A stretch of DNA of 8,298 nt from Candidatus Kaiserbacteria bacterium (GCA_016182285.1 JACOXQ010000058.1:1-8298); one strand, 5' to 3'; shown: positions 1 through 4,785, numbered from the stretch's first letter. Translations and numbers: made by a program. The notes: a model not told the origin generated them from the letters alone.

Positions 1-2
1 TC

Positions 3-18
3 TCTCACGGTCGTGAGA
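3..18 (+). repeat. Short hairpin at window edge
   Basis: A 6-bp inverted repeat (TCTCAC/GTGAGA) encloses a GGTC loop. No T-tract follows. The motif TCACGGTCG inside it recurs at 432-440, just after the 78-aa gene. It may belong to the 3' end of a gene lying upstream of the window. Function unknown. Confidence 0.35.
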
Positions 19-42
19 CTTAACGAACATACAGAAGTTAAT

Positions 43-156
43 GGACAGTGCGGAAATTGCTGAACAAACACGCAACCGTCCGTGAGGGCGGTTGTGTGTT
101 TGCTTTACTTATTTTCTGTTGCGGTGTAGGTTACTAGGCAGATTCACGCACTGTCC
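43..156 (+). promoter_or_regulatory. Structured leader or small RNA candidate upstream of the 78-aa gene
   Basis: Two nested pairings are visible. An outer perfect 10-bp inverted repeat pairs GGACAGTGCG (43-52) with CGCACTGTCC (147-156) and encloses the 13-bp hairpin at 66-101. A competing 7-bp pairing also exists, GTGCGGA (48-54) with TCCGCAC (154-160), so two folds would be mutually exclusive. The stretch sits directly upstream of a gene with a strong ribosome-binding site. It could be a cis-acting leader, a small RNA, or merely the 3' end of an upstream transcription unit. I recognise no known riboswitch class or tRNA here. Confidence 0.35.
66..117 (+). terminator. Terminator-like hairpin with T-rich tail
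   Basis: The left arm at 66-78 pairs with the right arm at 89-101 over 13 bp with one G-T wobble and a 10-nt loop (79-88). A T-rich tail follows, though interrupted: TTTGCTTTACTTATTTT starts at 99. It would work as an intrinsic terminator for an upstream gene outside the window, or as an attenuator inside the leader of the 78-aa gene. Confidence 0.55.
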
Positions 157-178
157 GCACGTAAATCCATCAACCACA

Positions 179-189
179 AGGAGATTACT
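179..189 (+). promoter_or_regulatory. Strong Shine-Dalgarno site
   Basis: AAGGAG lies 6-7 nt before the ATG at 190. This is the only canonical, well-spaced ribosome-binding site before a gene in this window. It fixes the start of the 78-aa gene and contrasts with the SD-less ribosomal protein genes. Confidence 0.7.
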
Positions 190-426
190 ATGTCCACGCA
201 AGTGTTTGCCCTCGTTTGGGCAAAAACGTTTTTTGAATCGATGCCACTACCGCCGATCGGGAACGACTCGCCCCGTCCGCAGCCAATGAAACTTCTGCTG
301 GCAGCGGGCGAGAAAAGCCTTTTCACGAATCAGTCGGAAGCGGAAAAGCATTGCGGGTATATGAACGCCGACTACCCGCACCTTAACGACCATCCGGTGG
401 AAGTCGTGCCTCTGGAATTGCAGTAG
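190..426 (+). CDS. Small hypothetical protein (78 aa) with own SD and terminator
   Basis: I do not recognise this protein. The 78 residues begin with a hydrophobic/aromatic stretch (VFALVWAKTFF, about residues 5-15), followed by a Pro-rich turn (PLPPIGND). The second half is polar and reads like a compact folded domain (LFTNQSEAEKHCGYMNADYP, about 44-63). There is no clear signal peptide or membrane helix. Support for a real gene is a strong AAGGAG at 7-nt spacing, a perfect intrinsic terminator 25 nt after the stop, and no competing ORF of better quality. It is a self-contained monocistronic unit ahead of the ribosomal operon, possibly controlled by the structured leader at 43-156. A role in translation is not implied by position alone. 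Confidence 0.65.
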   Translation: MSTQVFALVWAKTFFESMPLPPIGNDSPRPQPMKLLLAAGEKSLFTNQSEAEKHCGYMNADYPHLNDHPVEVVPLELQ

Positions 427-450
427 GCAATTCACGGTCGCTCGGAAGAA

Positions 451-480
451 GCCCTGTTACGACAGGGCTTTATCTTTTTC
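451..480 (+). terminator. Intrinsic terminator after the 78-aa gene
   Basis: A perfect 7-bp stem GCCCTGT/ACAGGGC (451-457 with 462-468) closes a TACG tetraloop. It is followed by TTTATCTTTTTC. This is a textbook Rho-independent terminator that separates the 78-aa gene from the ribosomal operon. Confidence 0.88.
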
Positions 481-521
481 TTGCATCTTCTTGACCATTC
501 GTGTAGAGTGCTCGTAACGCT
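481..521 (+). promoter_or_regulatory. Possible promoter of the ribosomal operon
   Basis: A promoter is expected here because the preceding terminator isolates the operon. Two weak pairs are visible: TTGCAT (481-486) with TAGAGT (504-509) at 17-nt spacing, and a better -35 TTGACC (491-496) with a poor -10 around TAACGC (515-520). Neither is convincing alone. The start of transcription would fall at about 516-528, giving a leader of roughly 60-70 nt. Confidence 0.3.
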
Positions 522-523
522 AC

Positions 524-537
524 GTTCCCTCGGGAAC
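524..537 (+). promoter_or_regulatory. Small leader hairpin
   Basis: GTTCC (524-528) pairs with GGAAC (533-537) around a CUCG tetraloop. It lies between the presumed promoter and the larger hairpin at 544-578, so the operon leader may carry two hairpins in series. Confidence 0.35.
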
Positions 538-543
538 CTATGG

Positions 544-583
544 CAGAACGCGCGATGCGTCTGTCATCGCGCGTTCTGATTTT
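544..583 (+). promoter_or_regulatory. Perfect 14-bp hairpin directly before rplC (attenuator or translational operator candidate)
   Basis: CAGAACGCGCGATG (544-557) is perfectly complementary to 565-578, with a 7-nt loop (558-564), followed by ATTTTC. The stem ends only 7 nt before the uL3 start codon, leaving no room for an SD. It resembles a short-tailed intrinsic terminator, so it could attenuate transcription into the operon or block initiation. In E. coli the S10 operon is controlled by L4 acting on a leader hairpin. Whether this element is analogous is inference. Confidence 0.6.
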
Positions 584-585
584 CG

Positions 586-1212
586 ATGAAATTCATTCTC
601 GCCAAGAAAGAAAAGATGACCCGTATATTTACGGAGGATGGCCGCGCCTACGCCGGCACTATTCTCTTGGCCGAGCCGATAACCGTCACGCAAGTCAAGA
701 CAGCCGATGGCGCTGATAAATATTCGGCGATTCAGGTCGGCGTCGGCACTCGCCGCACAAAGAACATCTCTAAGGCAGTCTTGGGACATACAAAAGGGAA
801 GGGCTATCAGGCAATCAAAGAATTCAGATTGCCTGGAGGAGGCAGTGAGCAGTTTGCAGTAGGCAGTGAAATCAATGCGGATACTTTTGCAGTCGGTGAT
901 GTTGTGCAGGTTTCCGGGATTACAAAAGGCAAAGGATTTGCCGGCGTGGTGAAGCGACACGGCTTCCACGGCGGACCGCGCAGTCACGGTCAGAAGCACA
1001 CCGAGCGCTCGCCGGGTTCTATCGGCGGAGGCGGCGGGCGCGCGGGAGGTCGTGTCGCCAAGGGGATGAAGATGGCCGGTCGCTTGGGTACCGACCGCGT
1101 GACGGTAACAAATTTAAAAATCCTCGTCGTTGACGAGAAAGAAGGTAAAATCATCGTCTCCGGCGCTGTGCCCGGCCGCCGCGGCTCGTTGCTCGAAGTC
1201 GTAAGCAAATAA
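586..1212 (+). CDS. rplC: 50S ribosomal protein uL3
   Basis: uL3 binds 23S rRNA near its 3' end and reaches toward the peptidyl-transferase centre; it is needed early in 50S assembly. At 208 aa it has the usual length. The N-terminus MKFILAKKEKMTRIFTEDGR is the family start, which fixes the ATG at 586. The conserved central block KGFAGVVKRHGFHGGPRSHG spans about 116-135. It is followed by PGSIG (143-147), MAGR (163-166) and GAVPG (193-197). The tip loop, which carries glutamines in E. coli (one is methylated by PrmB), is here a Gly-rich run (GGGGGRAGG, about 147-155) with no Gln, so that modification is unlikely. It is first in the operon. No rpsJ lies upstream and no SD is present. A 14-bp hairpin abuts the start, and rplD follows after 2 nt. 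Confidence 0.97.
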   Translation: MKFILAKKEKMTRIFTEDGRAYAGTILLAEPITVTQVKTADGADKYSAIQVGVGTRRTKNISKAVLGHTKGKGYQAIKEFRLPGGGSEQFAVGSEINADTFAVGDVVQVSGITKGKGFAGVVKRHGFHGGPRSHGQKHTERSPGSIGGGGGRAGGRVAKGMKMAGRLGTDRVTVTNLKILVVDEKEGKIIVSGAVPGRRGSLLEVVSK

Positions 1213-1214
1213 AT

Positions 1215-1880
1215 ATGGAGCTTCCTATTTTTTCAATGGATGGCAAGAAGGTCGGGACGATTGCGCTTCCTGAAACGATTTTCGGTGCGCCGTGGAAAAG
1301 CGACCTCGTGCACCAAGTTACGACCGCGATGCAGGCGAACTTGCGCCAAAACAGAGCGCATACAAAGGACCGTTCAGAAGTCTCCGGCGGCGGTAAAAAG
1401 CCCTGGAGTCAGAAGGGTACCGGTCAGGCGCGACACAGTTCCACCCGCTCGCCTATATGGCGCCACGGCGGCATCACGTTTGGTCCGCGCAATGCTCGCG
1501 ACTACAGTGAAAAAATAAATAAAAAGATGCGCATCGGCGCGCTTCTCTCGGTGCTCTCGCGGAAAGCAAAGGATGGCGAGGTTATTCTCGTTGACGCATT
1601 TACTTTTACCGCGCCGAAAACTTCTATCGCTAAAACTGCTATAGAGAAACTGGCGAAGGGTGCAGGTACCGCGGAACTCGTCACGAAGAAAAAGAATACG
1701 GCTCTTATCGCGCTCGCGTCGTATAACAAAAATACAATGAAGAGCTTTAATAATTTTGGAAGTGTAATGACCGAAGAATTACGCAGTTTGAATCCCGTAG
1801 ACGTGCTAACGCACAAGTACTTGATTATTGAAAACCCGGAAGCCGCGTTTAAGGTGCTTTCATCCCGTATAACAAAATAA
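1215..1880 (+). CDS. rplD: 50S ribosomal protein uL4
   Basis: uL4 binds domain I of 23S rRNA, and its long loop lines the peptide exit tunnel constriction together with uL22. In E. coli it also represses its own operon. It has 221 aa. The tunnel loop is clear: SEVSGGGKKPWSQKGTGQAR (about 54-73), then RSPIWRHGG and FGPR (89-92). The C-terminal globular part ends with the typical LNPVDVLTHKYLIIENPEA pattern. The start ATG at 1215 follows the rplC stop after 2 nt with no SD, so translation probably depends on coupling to rplC. rplW follows after 2 nt. Nothing appears truncated. Confidence 0.97.
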   Translation: MELPIFSMDGKKVGTIALPETIFGAPWKSDLVHQVTTAMQANLRQNRAHTKDRSEVSGGGKKPWSQKGTGQARHSSTRSPIWRHGGITFGPRNARDYSEKINKKMRIGALLSVLSRKAKDGEVILVDAFTFTAPKTSIAKTAIEKLAKGAGTAELVTKKKNTALIALASYNKNTMKSFNNFGSVMTEELRSLNPVDVLTHKYLIIENPEAAFKVLSSRITK

Positions 1881-1882
1881 CC

Positions 1883-2212
1883 ATGGCACTCTTCGGTAAC
1901 AAAAAAATAAAGAAAAAGACCCCTGCTTCGCCGAGGCTACGCAGGGCGCGGCAAGCGAAGCTTGCCGCAGGAGTAGCCCACGACATAATCCGCGCGCCGT
2001 GGTTCTCAGAGAAGGCGCTTATCGCGACCGAGAAGGCGCATATCGCCGGCGCTATCAAAGATATTTACAAGGTTGAACCCCGCAAGATTCGCATCGTGAA
2101 TCTGCCCGCCAAGAGGAAGGCGATGCGCACCAAGCGCGGCGTCGGTGTACGCGCCGCGCGACGCAAGGCGTATGTCTACCTGAACAAAGGCGACAGCATC
2201 CAATTTGCATAA
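1883..2212 (+). CDS. rplW: 50S ribosomal protein uL23, with N-terminal insertion and shortened core
   Basis: uL23 sits at the tunnel exit and is the docking site for trigger factor and SRP. The 109 aa include the family motif RAPWFSEKA (37-45); Glu43 matches E. coli Glu18, the chaperone contact. The C-terminal KAYVYLNKGDSIQF (95-108) is also typical. Two oddities are visible. First, residues 1-34 form a basic extension whose DNA (1935-1978) is a nested palindrome. Second, between TEK (49-51) and the helix HIAGAIKDIYKV (53-64) about 13 residues are missing relative to E. coli, where the strand IVLKV and the DATKAEI segment lie. The reading frame is intact. The context (rplD 2 nt upstream, rplB downstream) and the conserved ends leave little doubt about identity. 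No SD is seen. Confidence 0.93.
   Translation: MALFGNKKIKKKTPASPRLRRARQAKLAAGVAHDIIRAPWFSEKALIATEKAHIAGAIKDIYKVEPRKIRIVNLPAKRKAMRTKRGVGVRAARRKAYVYLNKGDSIQFA
1921..1978 (+). repeat. Nested palindromic element inside the rplW coding sequence
   Basis: An outer stem pairs GGCTAC (1935-1940) with GTAGCC (1973-1978). An inner perfect 9-bp stem pairs GCGGCAAGC (1948-1956) with GCTTGCCGC (1960-1968) around a GAA loop. The tip contains GCGAAGC, a heptamer known to form an unusually stable DNA mini-hairpin. An alternative stem pairs CCCTGC (1921-1926) with GCAGGG (1941-1946). The element is translated in frame as part of the non-conserved N-terminal extension (about residues 14-32). It shares CGCAGGGCG with the palindrome in rpmC. 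Confidence 0.6.
2009..2046 (+). repeat. In-frame 21-nt tandem repeat in rplW
   Basis: GAGAAGGCGCTTATCGC (2009-2025) recurs with one mismatch at 2030-2046, offset by 21 nt. It encodes the heptads SEKALIA and TEKAHIA. The first EKA and second EK match family-conserved positions, so part of the similarity may be ordinary conservation. It lies exactly beside the 13-residue gap described for uL23. Confidence 0.5.
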
Positions 2213-2311
2213 ATGTTATGCCAATATACGAATGCATGCGAATGATACGAATTGGATTAAGTCATTGTATTTATTCGTAACATTAGTTTAAATTCGTTAA
2301 CTATTCGTATC
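2213..2311 (+). promoter_or_regulatory. CGAAT-repeat leader before rplB with start-codon inverted repeat
   Basis: This 99-nt AT-rich gap contains TACGAAT/GCGAAT copies in direct orientation (around 2227, 2238, 2246) and ATTCG(T)TA copies in inverse orientation (around 2272, 2292, 2303). The 11-mer ATGATACGAAT (2242-2252) is perfectly complementary to ATTCGTATCAT (2303-2313), whose last two bases are the AT of the rplB start codon. In RNA this would sequester the start. No SD or convincing promoter is seen. Related CGAAT repeats occur before rplV. Confidence 0.55.
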
Positions 2312-3160
2312 ATGAAAACTTACAAACCTACATCCAAGAGTCGTCGACACATGACCACTCTCCCGTACCGAGAGCTTCTCTCGGGTGACGCTCCGCACAA
2401 GCCACTTTTGAAGAAGAAGAGTAGTCAGGGTGGAAGAAACGCATTCGGTCGTATAACTACGCGACATCAGGGTGGTGGACACAAGAAACGTTTTCGCGAA
2501 ATAGATTTCTCTTACAATAAGAAGAATATTCCCGCCAAGATAGAGACTGTTGAATATGACCCGTTCCGCTCGGCCTTCATCGGCCTCGCGCTCTATCGCG
2601 ATGGCGAGCGTCGCTACGTGATTTTGCCAAAAGAAGTTAAAGTTGGCTCCACTTTTATTGTCGGCGAAGACGCGCCAATTACCGTAGGGAACAGAATGCC
2701 GCTTGGGAAGATTCCGGTAGGCACGTTTATTTACAATATTGAGCTTTCGCAGATGGCCGGCGCCTCGCTGGTGCGCTCGGCCGGCAACTTCGCCGAAGTA
2801 GTCGCGCACGACGCCGGTTATGCGCAGGTAAAGCTTCCTTCAACAGAGATTCGCAAGGTTTCTGACCTTTGCTACGCGTCTATCGGCGCAGTCGGCAACG
2901 AGGAATACAATCTCGTCGTCATCGGCAAGGCCGGCAGAAGCCGCTGGCTAGGCATACGTCCGACGGTGCGCGGCACGGCGATGAATCCGGTGGACCACCC
3001 GCACGGCGGTGGAGAAGGTAAGCAGGGCCGCGGACTCCGTCGCGCCAAGAGCAAGTGGGGTAAGCCCACAGGCAAGGGACAGAAGACCCGAACTCCGAAG
3101 AAGTACTCCAATGTGCATATAATTACGAGACGTAAAGTAGGAAAGAGCCGCAAAGCGTAG
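2312..3160 (+). CDS. rplB: 50S ribosomal protein uL2
   Basis: uL2 is a core 23S rRNA-binding protein required for subunit association and for peptidyl-transferase centre integrity. The 282 aa are full length. The N-terminal RNA-binding part has RHQGGGHKKRFREIDF (51-66). The middle carries the OB/SH3-like region with GNRMPLGKIPVGTFIYNIEL (126-145). The diagnostic MNPVDHPHGGGEG is at 224-236, with His229 in the same numbered position as the conserved E. coli histidine. The C-terminal tail KTRTPKKYSN..I.RRKVGKSRKA is typical. The start ATG is embedded in an 11-bp inverted repeat (2242-2252 with 2303-2313) and lacks an SD. A hairpin begins immediately after the stop, then a 192-nt gap precedes rpsS. 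Confidence 0.98.
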   Translation: MKTYKPTSKSRRHMTTLPYRELLSGDAPHKPLLKKKSSQGGRNAFGRITTRHQGGGHKKRFREIDFSYNKKNIPAKIETVEYDPFRSAFIGLALYRDGERRYVILPKEVKVGSTFIVGEDAPITVGNRMPLGKIPVGTFIYNIELSQMAGASLVRSAGNFAEVVAHDAGYAQVKLPSTEIRKVSDLCYASIGAVGNEEYNLVVIGKAGRSRWLGIRPTVRGTAMNPVDHPHGGGEGKQGRGLRRAKSKWGKPTGKGQKTRTPKKYSNVHIITRRKVGKSRKA

Positions 3161-3188
3161 CCCCGTCACTCGTCCGCGAGTGTGGGGG
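3161..3188 (+). repeat. Hairpin immediately after the rplB stop
   Basis: CCCC-GT-CACTCG (3161-3172) pairs with CGAGTG-TG-GGGG (3177-3188) with a 2x2 mismatch and a TCCG tetraloop. No T-tract follows, so it is not a clear intrinsic terminator. It could stabilise or process the 3' end of the upstream message. Its loop and flank CGTCCG (3171-3176) could also pair with CGGACG (3275-3280), giving an alternative fold of the rplB-rpsS gap. Confidence 0.5.
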
Positions 3189-3261
3189 TCGGCAAGAACA
3201 GAAAGGTCTAACTTCATATTGCAAATACGATTTGTCAAGGTTCTGGAATAAGCTAGGAGTT

Positions 3262-3318
3262 ATGGGGGTGTTTTCGGACGGTATGTTTGACTTCGCAGAC
3301 GGCTTCCTGTATCTTTGA
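3262..3318 (+). other. Candidate 18-codon leader mini-ORF before rpsS
   Basis: ATG at 3262 opens an 18-codon frame ending at TGA 3316-3318, rich in Phe (4 of 18) and Asp. AGGAG lies upstream (3255-3259) but only 2 nt from the ATG, which is shorter than usual. The stop is followed within 6 nt by the GC hairpin with T5 at 3324-3341, an arrangement like a transcription attenuator. If the promoter at 3287-3315 is the one used, this frame would not be transcribed whole. Chance occurrence is quite possible. Confidence 0.2.
3287..3315 (+). promoter_or_regulatory. Promoter-like pair before rpsS
   Basis: TTGACT (3287-3292) and TATCTT (3310-3315) are separated by exactly 17 nt, with 5/6 and 4/6 matches to the sigma-70 consensus. 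Transcription would start near 3322, at the foot of the hairpin at 3324-3336 and about 31 nt before the rpsS ATG. An internal promoter would explain the unusually long rplB-rpsS gap. Confidence 0.42.
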
Positions 3319-3323
3319 ACTAT

Positions 3324-3341
3324 CGCGCATGGCGCGTTTTT
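3324..3341 (+). terminator. Short GC hairpin plus T5 before rpsS (attenuator-like)
   Basis: CGCGC (3324-3328) pairs with GCGCG (3332-3336) around an ATG loop, followed directly by TTTTT. The stem is only 5 bp but all G-C. It lies 12 nt before the rpsS start codon. It may be a weak terminator/attenuator, or a 5'-end protective hairpin if transcription starts near 3322. Confidence 0.45.
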
Positions 3342-3352
3342 AATTACTTTAT

Positions 3353-3703
3353 ATGTCACGTTCTCTTAAGAAAGGACCCTTCGTAGACGTCAAGCTCTTG
3401 AAGAAGGTCAAAAATCTGAAACCAGCAACTGCTGGGGTTATTAAGACGTGGGCGCGCCGGAGCCAAGTGAGCCCGGAGATGGTCGGATTTACTTTCGGCG
3501 TTCACAATGGCAAACAGCATTTGGAGGTTCTCGTTTCAGAAGAGATGGTAGGGCACCGCCTCGGCGAATTCTCGCCGACCAAGAAGTTCGTCCGTCACGG
3601 AGGCAAGATGCAAAAAGAAATTGAGGCCAAGAAAGCCGAGTCTGAAATCGCAGCCGCTAAGGCCGCTAAGGAGGCTCCTGCAGCCGCGCCGGCCGCGAAA
3701 TAA
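3353..3703 (+). CDS. rpsS: 30S ribosomal protein uS19
   Basis: uS19 binds the 3' domain of 16S rRNA in the 30S head, with uS13, near the A-site tRNA. The family start MSRSLKKGPFVD fixes the ATG at 3353. The core is clear: IKTWARRSQVSPEMVG (30-45), VHNGKQH (50-56) and EEMVGHRLGEFSPTKKF (63-79). The protein has 116 aa against about 92 in E. coli. The extra length is a C-terminal Lys/Glu/Ala-rich tail (about 86-116) ending in Ala-Pro-Ala runs, a low-complexity extension also seen in other CPR-type uS19 proteins (from general knowledge). It is preceded by the longest gap in the operon (192 nt), with promoter-like and attenuator-like signals. No SD is seen. Confidence 0.97.
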   Translation: MSRSLKKGPFVDVKLLKKVKNLKPATAGVIKTWARRSQVSPEMVGFTFGVHNGKQHLEVLVSEEMVGHRLGEFSPTKKFVRHGGKMQKEIEAKKAESEIAAAKAAKEAPAAAPAAK

Positions 3704-3742
3704 AATACGAATTGTTGACGAATGAAAACGAATGATACAAAT
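3704..3742 (+). repeat. CGAAT repeat cluster before rplV
   Basis: The 39-nt gap contains three CGAAT copies in one orientation (ATACGAATT, GACGAATGA, AACGAATGATAC), echoing CGAATGATAC before rplB (2239-2248). An in-frame ATG at 3722 falls inside the repeat. The shared motif in two gaps of one operon suggests a small repeat family rather than chance. Confidence 0.5.
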
Positions 3743-4078
3743 ATGAAAGCCACTCTTGCATCCCACAATCAGCCTCCGCGCAAGGTGAAGCTTGTTACTG
3801 AGCTCGTGAAAGGGAAGAGGATTCCGGCTGCACTCGCCGTTCTGAAGTTCTTGCCGAAGCGCGCTTCAGAACCTGTTGCGAAGCTTATCAAGAGTGCCGC
3901 CGCTTCCGCGAAAGAGAAAGGAGAAAACCCGGACGACATGATTGTAAAGTCTATAACCGTTGAAAGCGCCGGTATATTGAAAAAATATATGCCGAGAGCC
4001 TTCGGCCGCGCGTCTATGATTCGCCGCCGTAAAAGCCGCATGATTGTGAATCTCTATTCGCTAAAGCCTAAAGCCTAG
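3743..4078 (+). CDS. rplV: 50S ribosomal protein uL22
   Basis: uL22 contacts all 23S rRNA domains, and its long beta-hairpin lines the exit tunnel opposite uL4. From the ATG at 3743 the product has 111 aa. The N-terminal PPRKVKLVTELVKGK (about 11-25) matches the family ISPRKVRLVADLIRGK pattern. The hairpin tip is MPRAFGRASMIRRRKSRMIV (about 83-102). An in-frame ATG at 3722 would add MKTNDTN. I prefer 3743 because MKATLAS aligns with the normal family start and 3722 lies within the CGAAT repeats, but 3722 cannot be excluded. No SD precedes either ATG. rpsC follows after 16 nt. Confidence 0.95.
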   Translation: MKATLASHNQPPRKVKLVTELVKGKRIPAALAVLKFLPKRASEPVAKLIKSAAASAKEKGENPDDMIVKSITVESAGILKKYMPRAFGRASMIRRRKSRMIVNLYSLKPKA

Positions 4079-4094
4079 CGCCTGCATTTACACC

Positions 4095-4775
4095 ATGACA
4101 CACATCGTACATCCTTACGCACATCGTCTCGGCATCATACGAGACTGGAAGAGCCGTTGGTTCGCCGCCGACAAAAAGAGTTACCGAGAGAATATAAAGG
4201 TGGACGAACTTCTTCGTCGTTTTCTTACAAAAAAACTGCGAGGCACGTTCACGAGCGGGATAGAAATAGAGCGCTCTGCGAGCGAGCTGCGCATAATTCT
4301 CTCAACTGGTCGTCCGGGTCTCGTCATCGGCCGTTCGGGCGAGAACGCGGTGAAGCTGCGCAAAGAGCTTACAGATATGGTGCGCAAGATAGCGCCGACT
4401 GACCGTCGCGTGCTTAAGTTTGACATCGTTGAGGTACGTCAGCCGGAGACCGATGCGGCCGTTGTAGCGTACATGATTGCAGAAGGTTTGGAGAAGCGAA
4501 TGCCGTTTAGGAGAGTGCTGAAACAGACGGCGGAGAAGGTAATCGCCGCGCGCGAGGTGGAGGGAGTGCGTATCGCGCTCTCGGGACGCCTCGGCGGAGC
4601 GGAGATGAGCCGTAAAGAGGAATTGAAAAAAGGCCGGATTCCTCTTCAGACCTTCCGTGCAGATATAGATTTCGCGCATGAACAAGCGTACCTGCCGTAC
4701 GGAGTCATCGGTATCAAGGTCTGGATTTATCGCGGTGATAAGTATGAAGAGAAAAAGGCGAAGGTAGCCGGCTAA
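4095..4775 (+). CDS. rpsC: 30S ribosomal protein uS3
   Basis: uS3 is a 30S head protein at the mRNA entry channel, with helicase-like activity together with uS4/uS5. The 226 aa are full length. The start HPYAHRLGIIRDWKSRWFA (about 6-24) is the N-terminal signature. The type-II KH domain has the motif RPGLVIGRSGE (73-83) with GRSG in the GXXG position. The C-terminal domain shows SGRLGGAEMSRKE (163-175), GRIPLQTFRADIDFA (180-194) and YGVIGIKVWIYRG (202-214). The ATG at 4095 gives the conserved start without an SD. rplP begins 10 nt after the stop. Confidence 0.98.
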   Translation: MTHIVHPYAHRLGIIRDWKSRWFAADKKSYRENIKVDELLRRFLTKKLRGTFTSGIEIERSASELRIILSTGRPGLVIGRSGENAVKLRKELTDMVRKIAPTDRRVLKFDIVEVRQPETDAAVVAYMIAEGLEKRMPFRRVLKQTAEKVIAAREVEGVRIALSGRLGGAEMSRKEELKKGRIPLQTFRADIDFAHEQAYLPYGVIGIKVWIYRGDKYEEKKAKVAG

Positions 4776-4785
4776 TTATTTCTGT

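Noticed and set aside
1..190. Possible tRNA or rRNA fragment in the leading region
   Set aside because: The stem-loops do not form a cloverleaf and there is no T-loop GTTCGA motif or acceptor stem. No rRNA signature is seen.
92..289. 65-codon + strand ORF overlapping the 78-aa gene
   Set aside because: Cys/Arg-rich shadow-like sequence that begins inside the terminator-like hairpin and has no SD. The 190-426 frame has a strong SD.
538..999. 153-codon ORF on the minus strand over rplC
   Set aside because: It is antisense to an unambiguous uL3 and overlaps the hairpin; no family resemblance and no start signals of its own.
2213..2245. 10-codon mini-ORF starting right after the rplW stop
   Set aside because: Too short and without an SD; the ATG is expected by chance in AT-rich repeat DNA.
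2213..2311. CRISPR-like reading of the CGAAT repeats
   Set aside because: The units are 7-11 nt, in mixed orientation and irregularly spaced, with no repeats and spacers of CRISPR size and no cas genes.
2297..2809. 170-codon ORF on the minus strand over rplB
   Set aside because: Antisense shadow of the conserved uL2 coding sequence.
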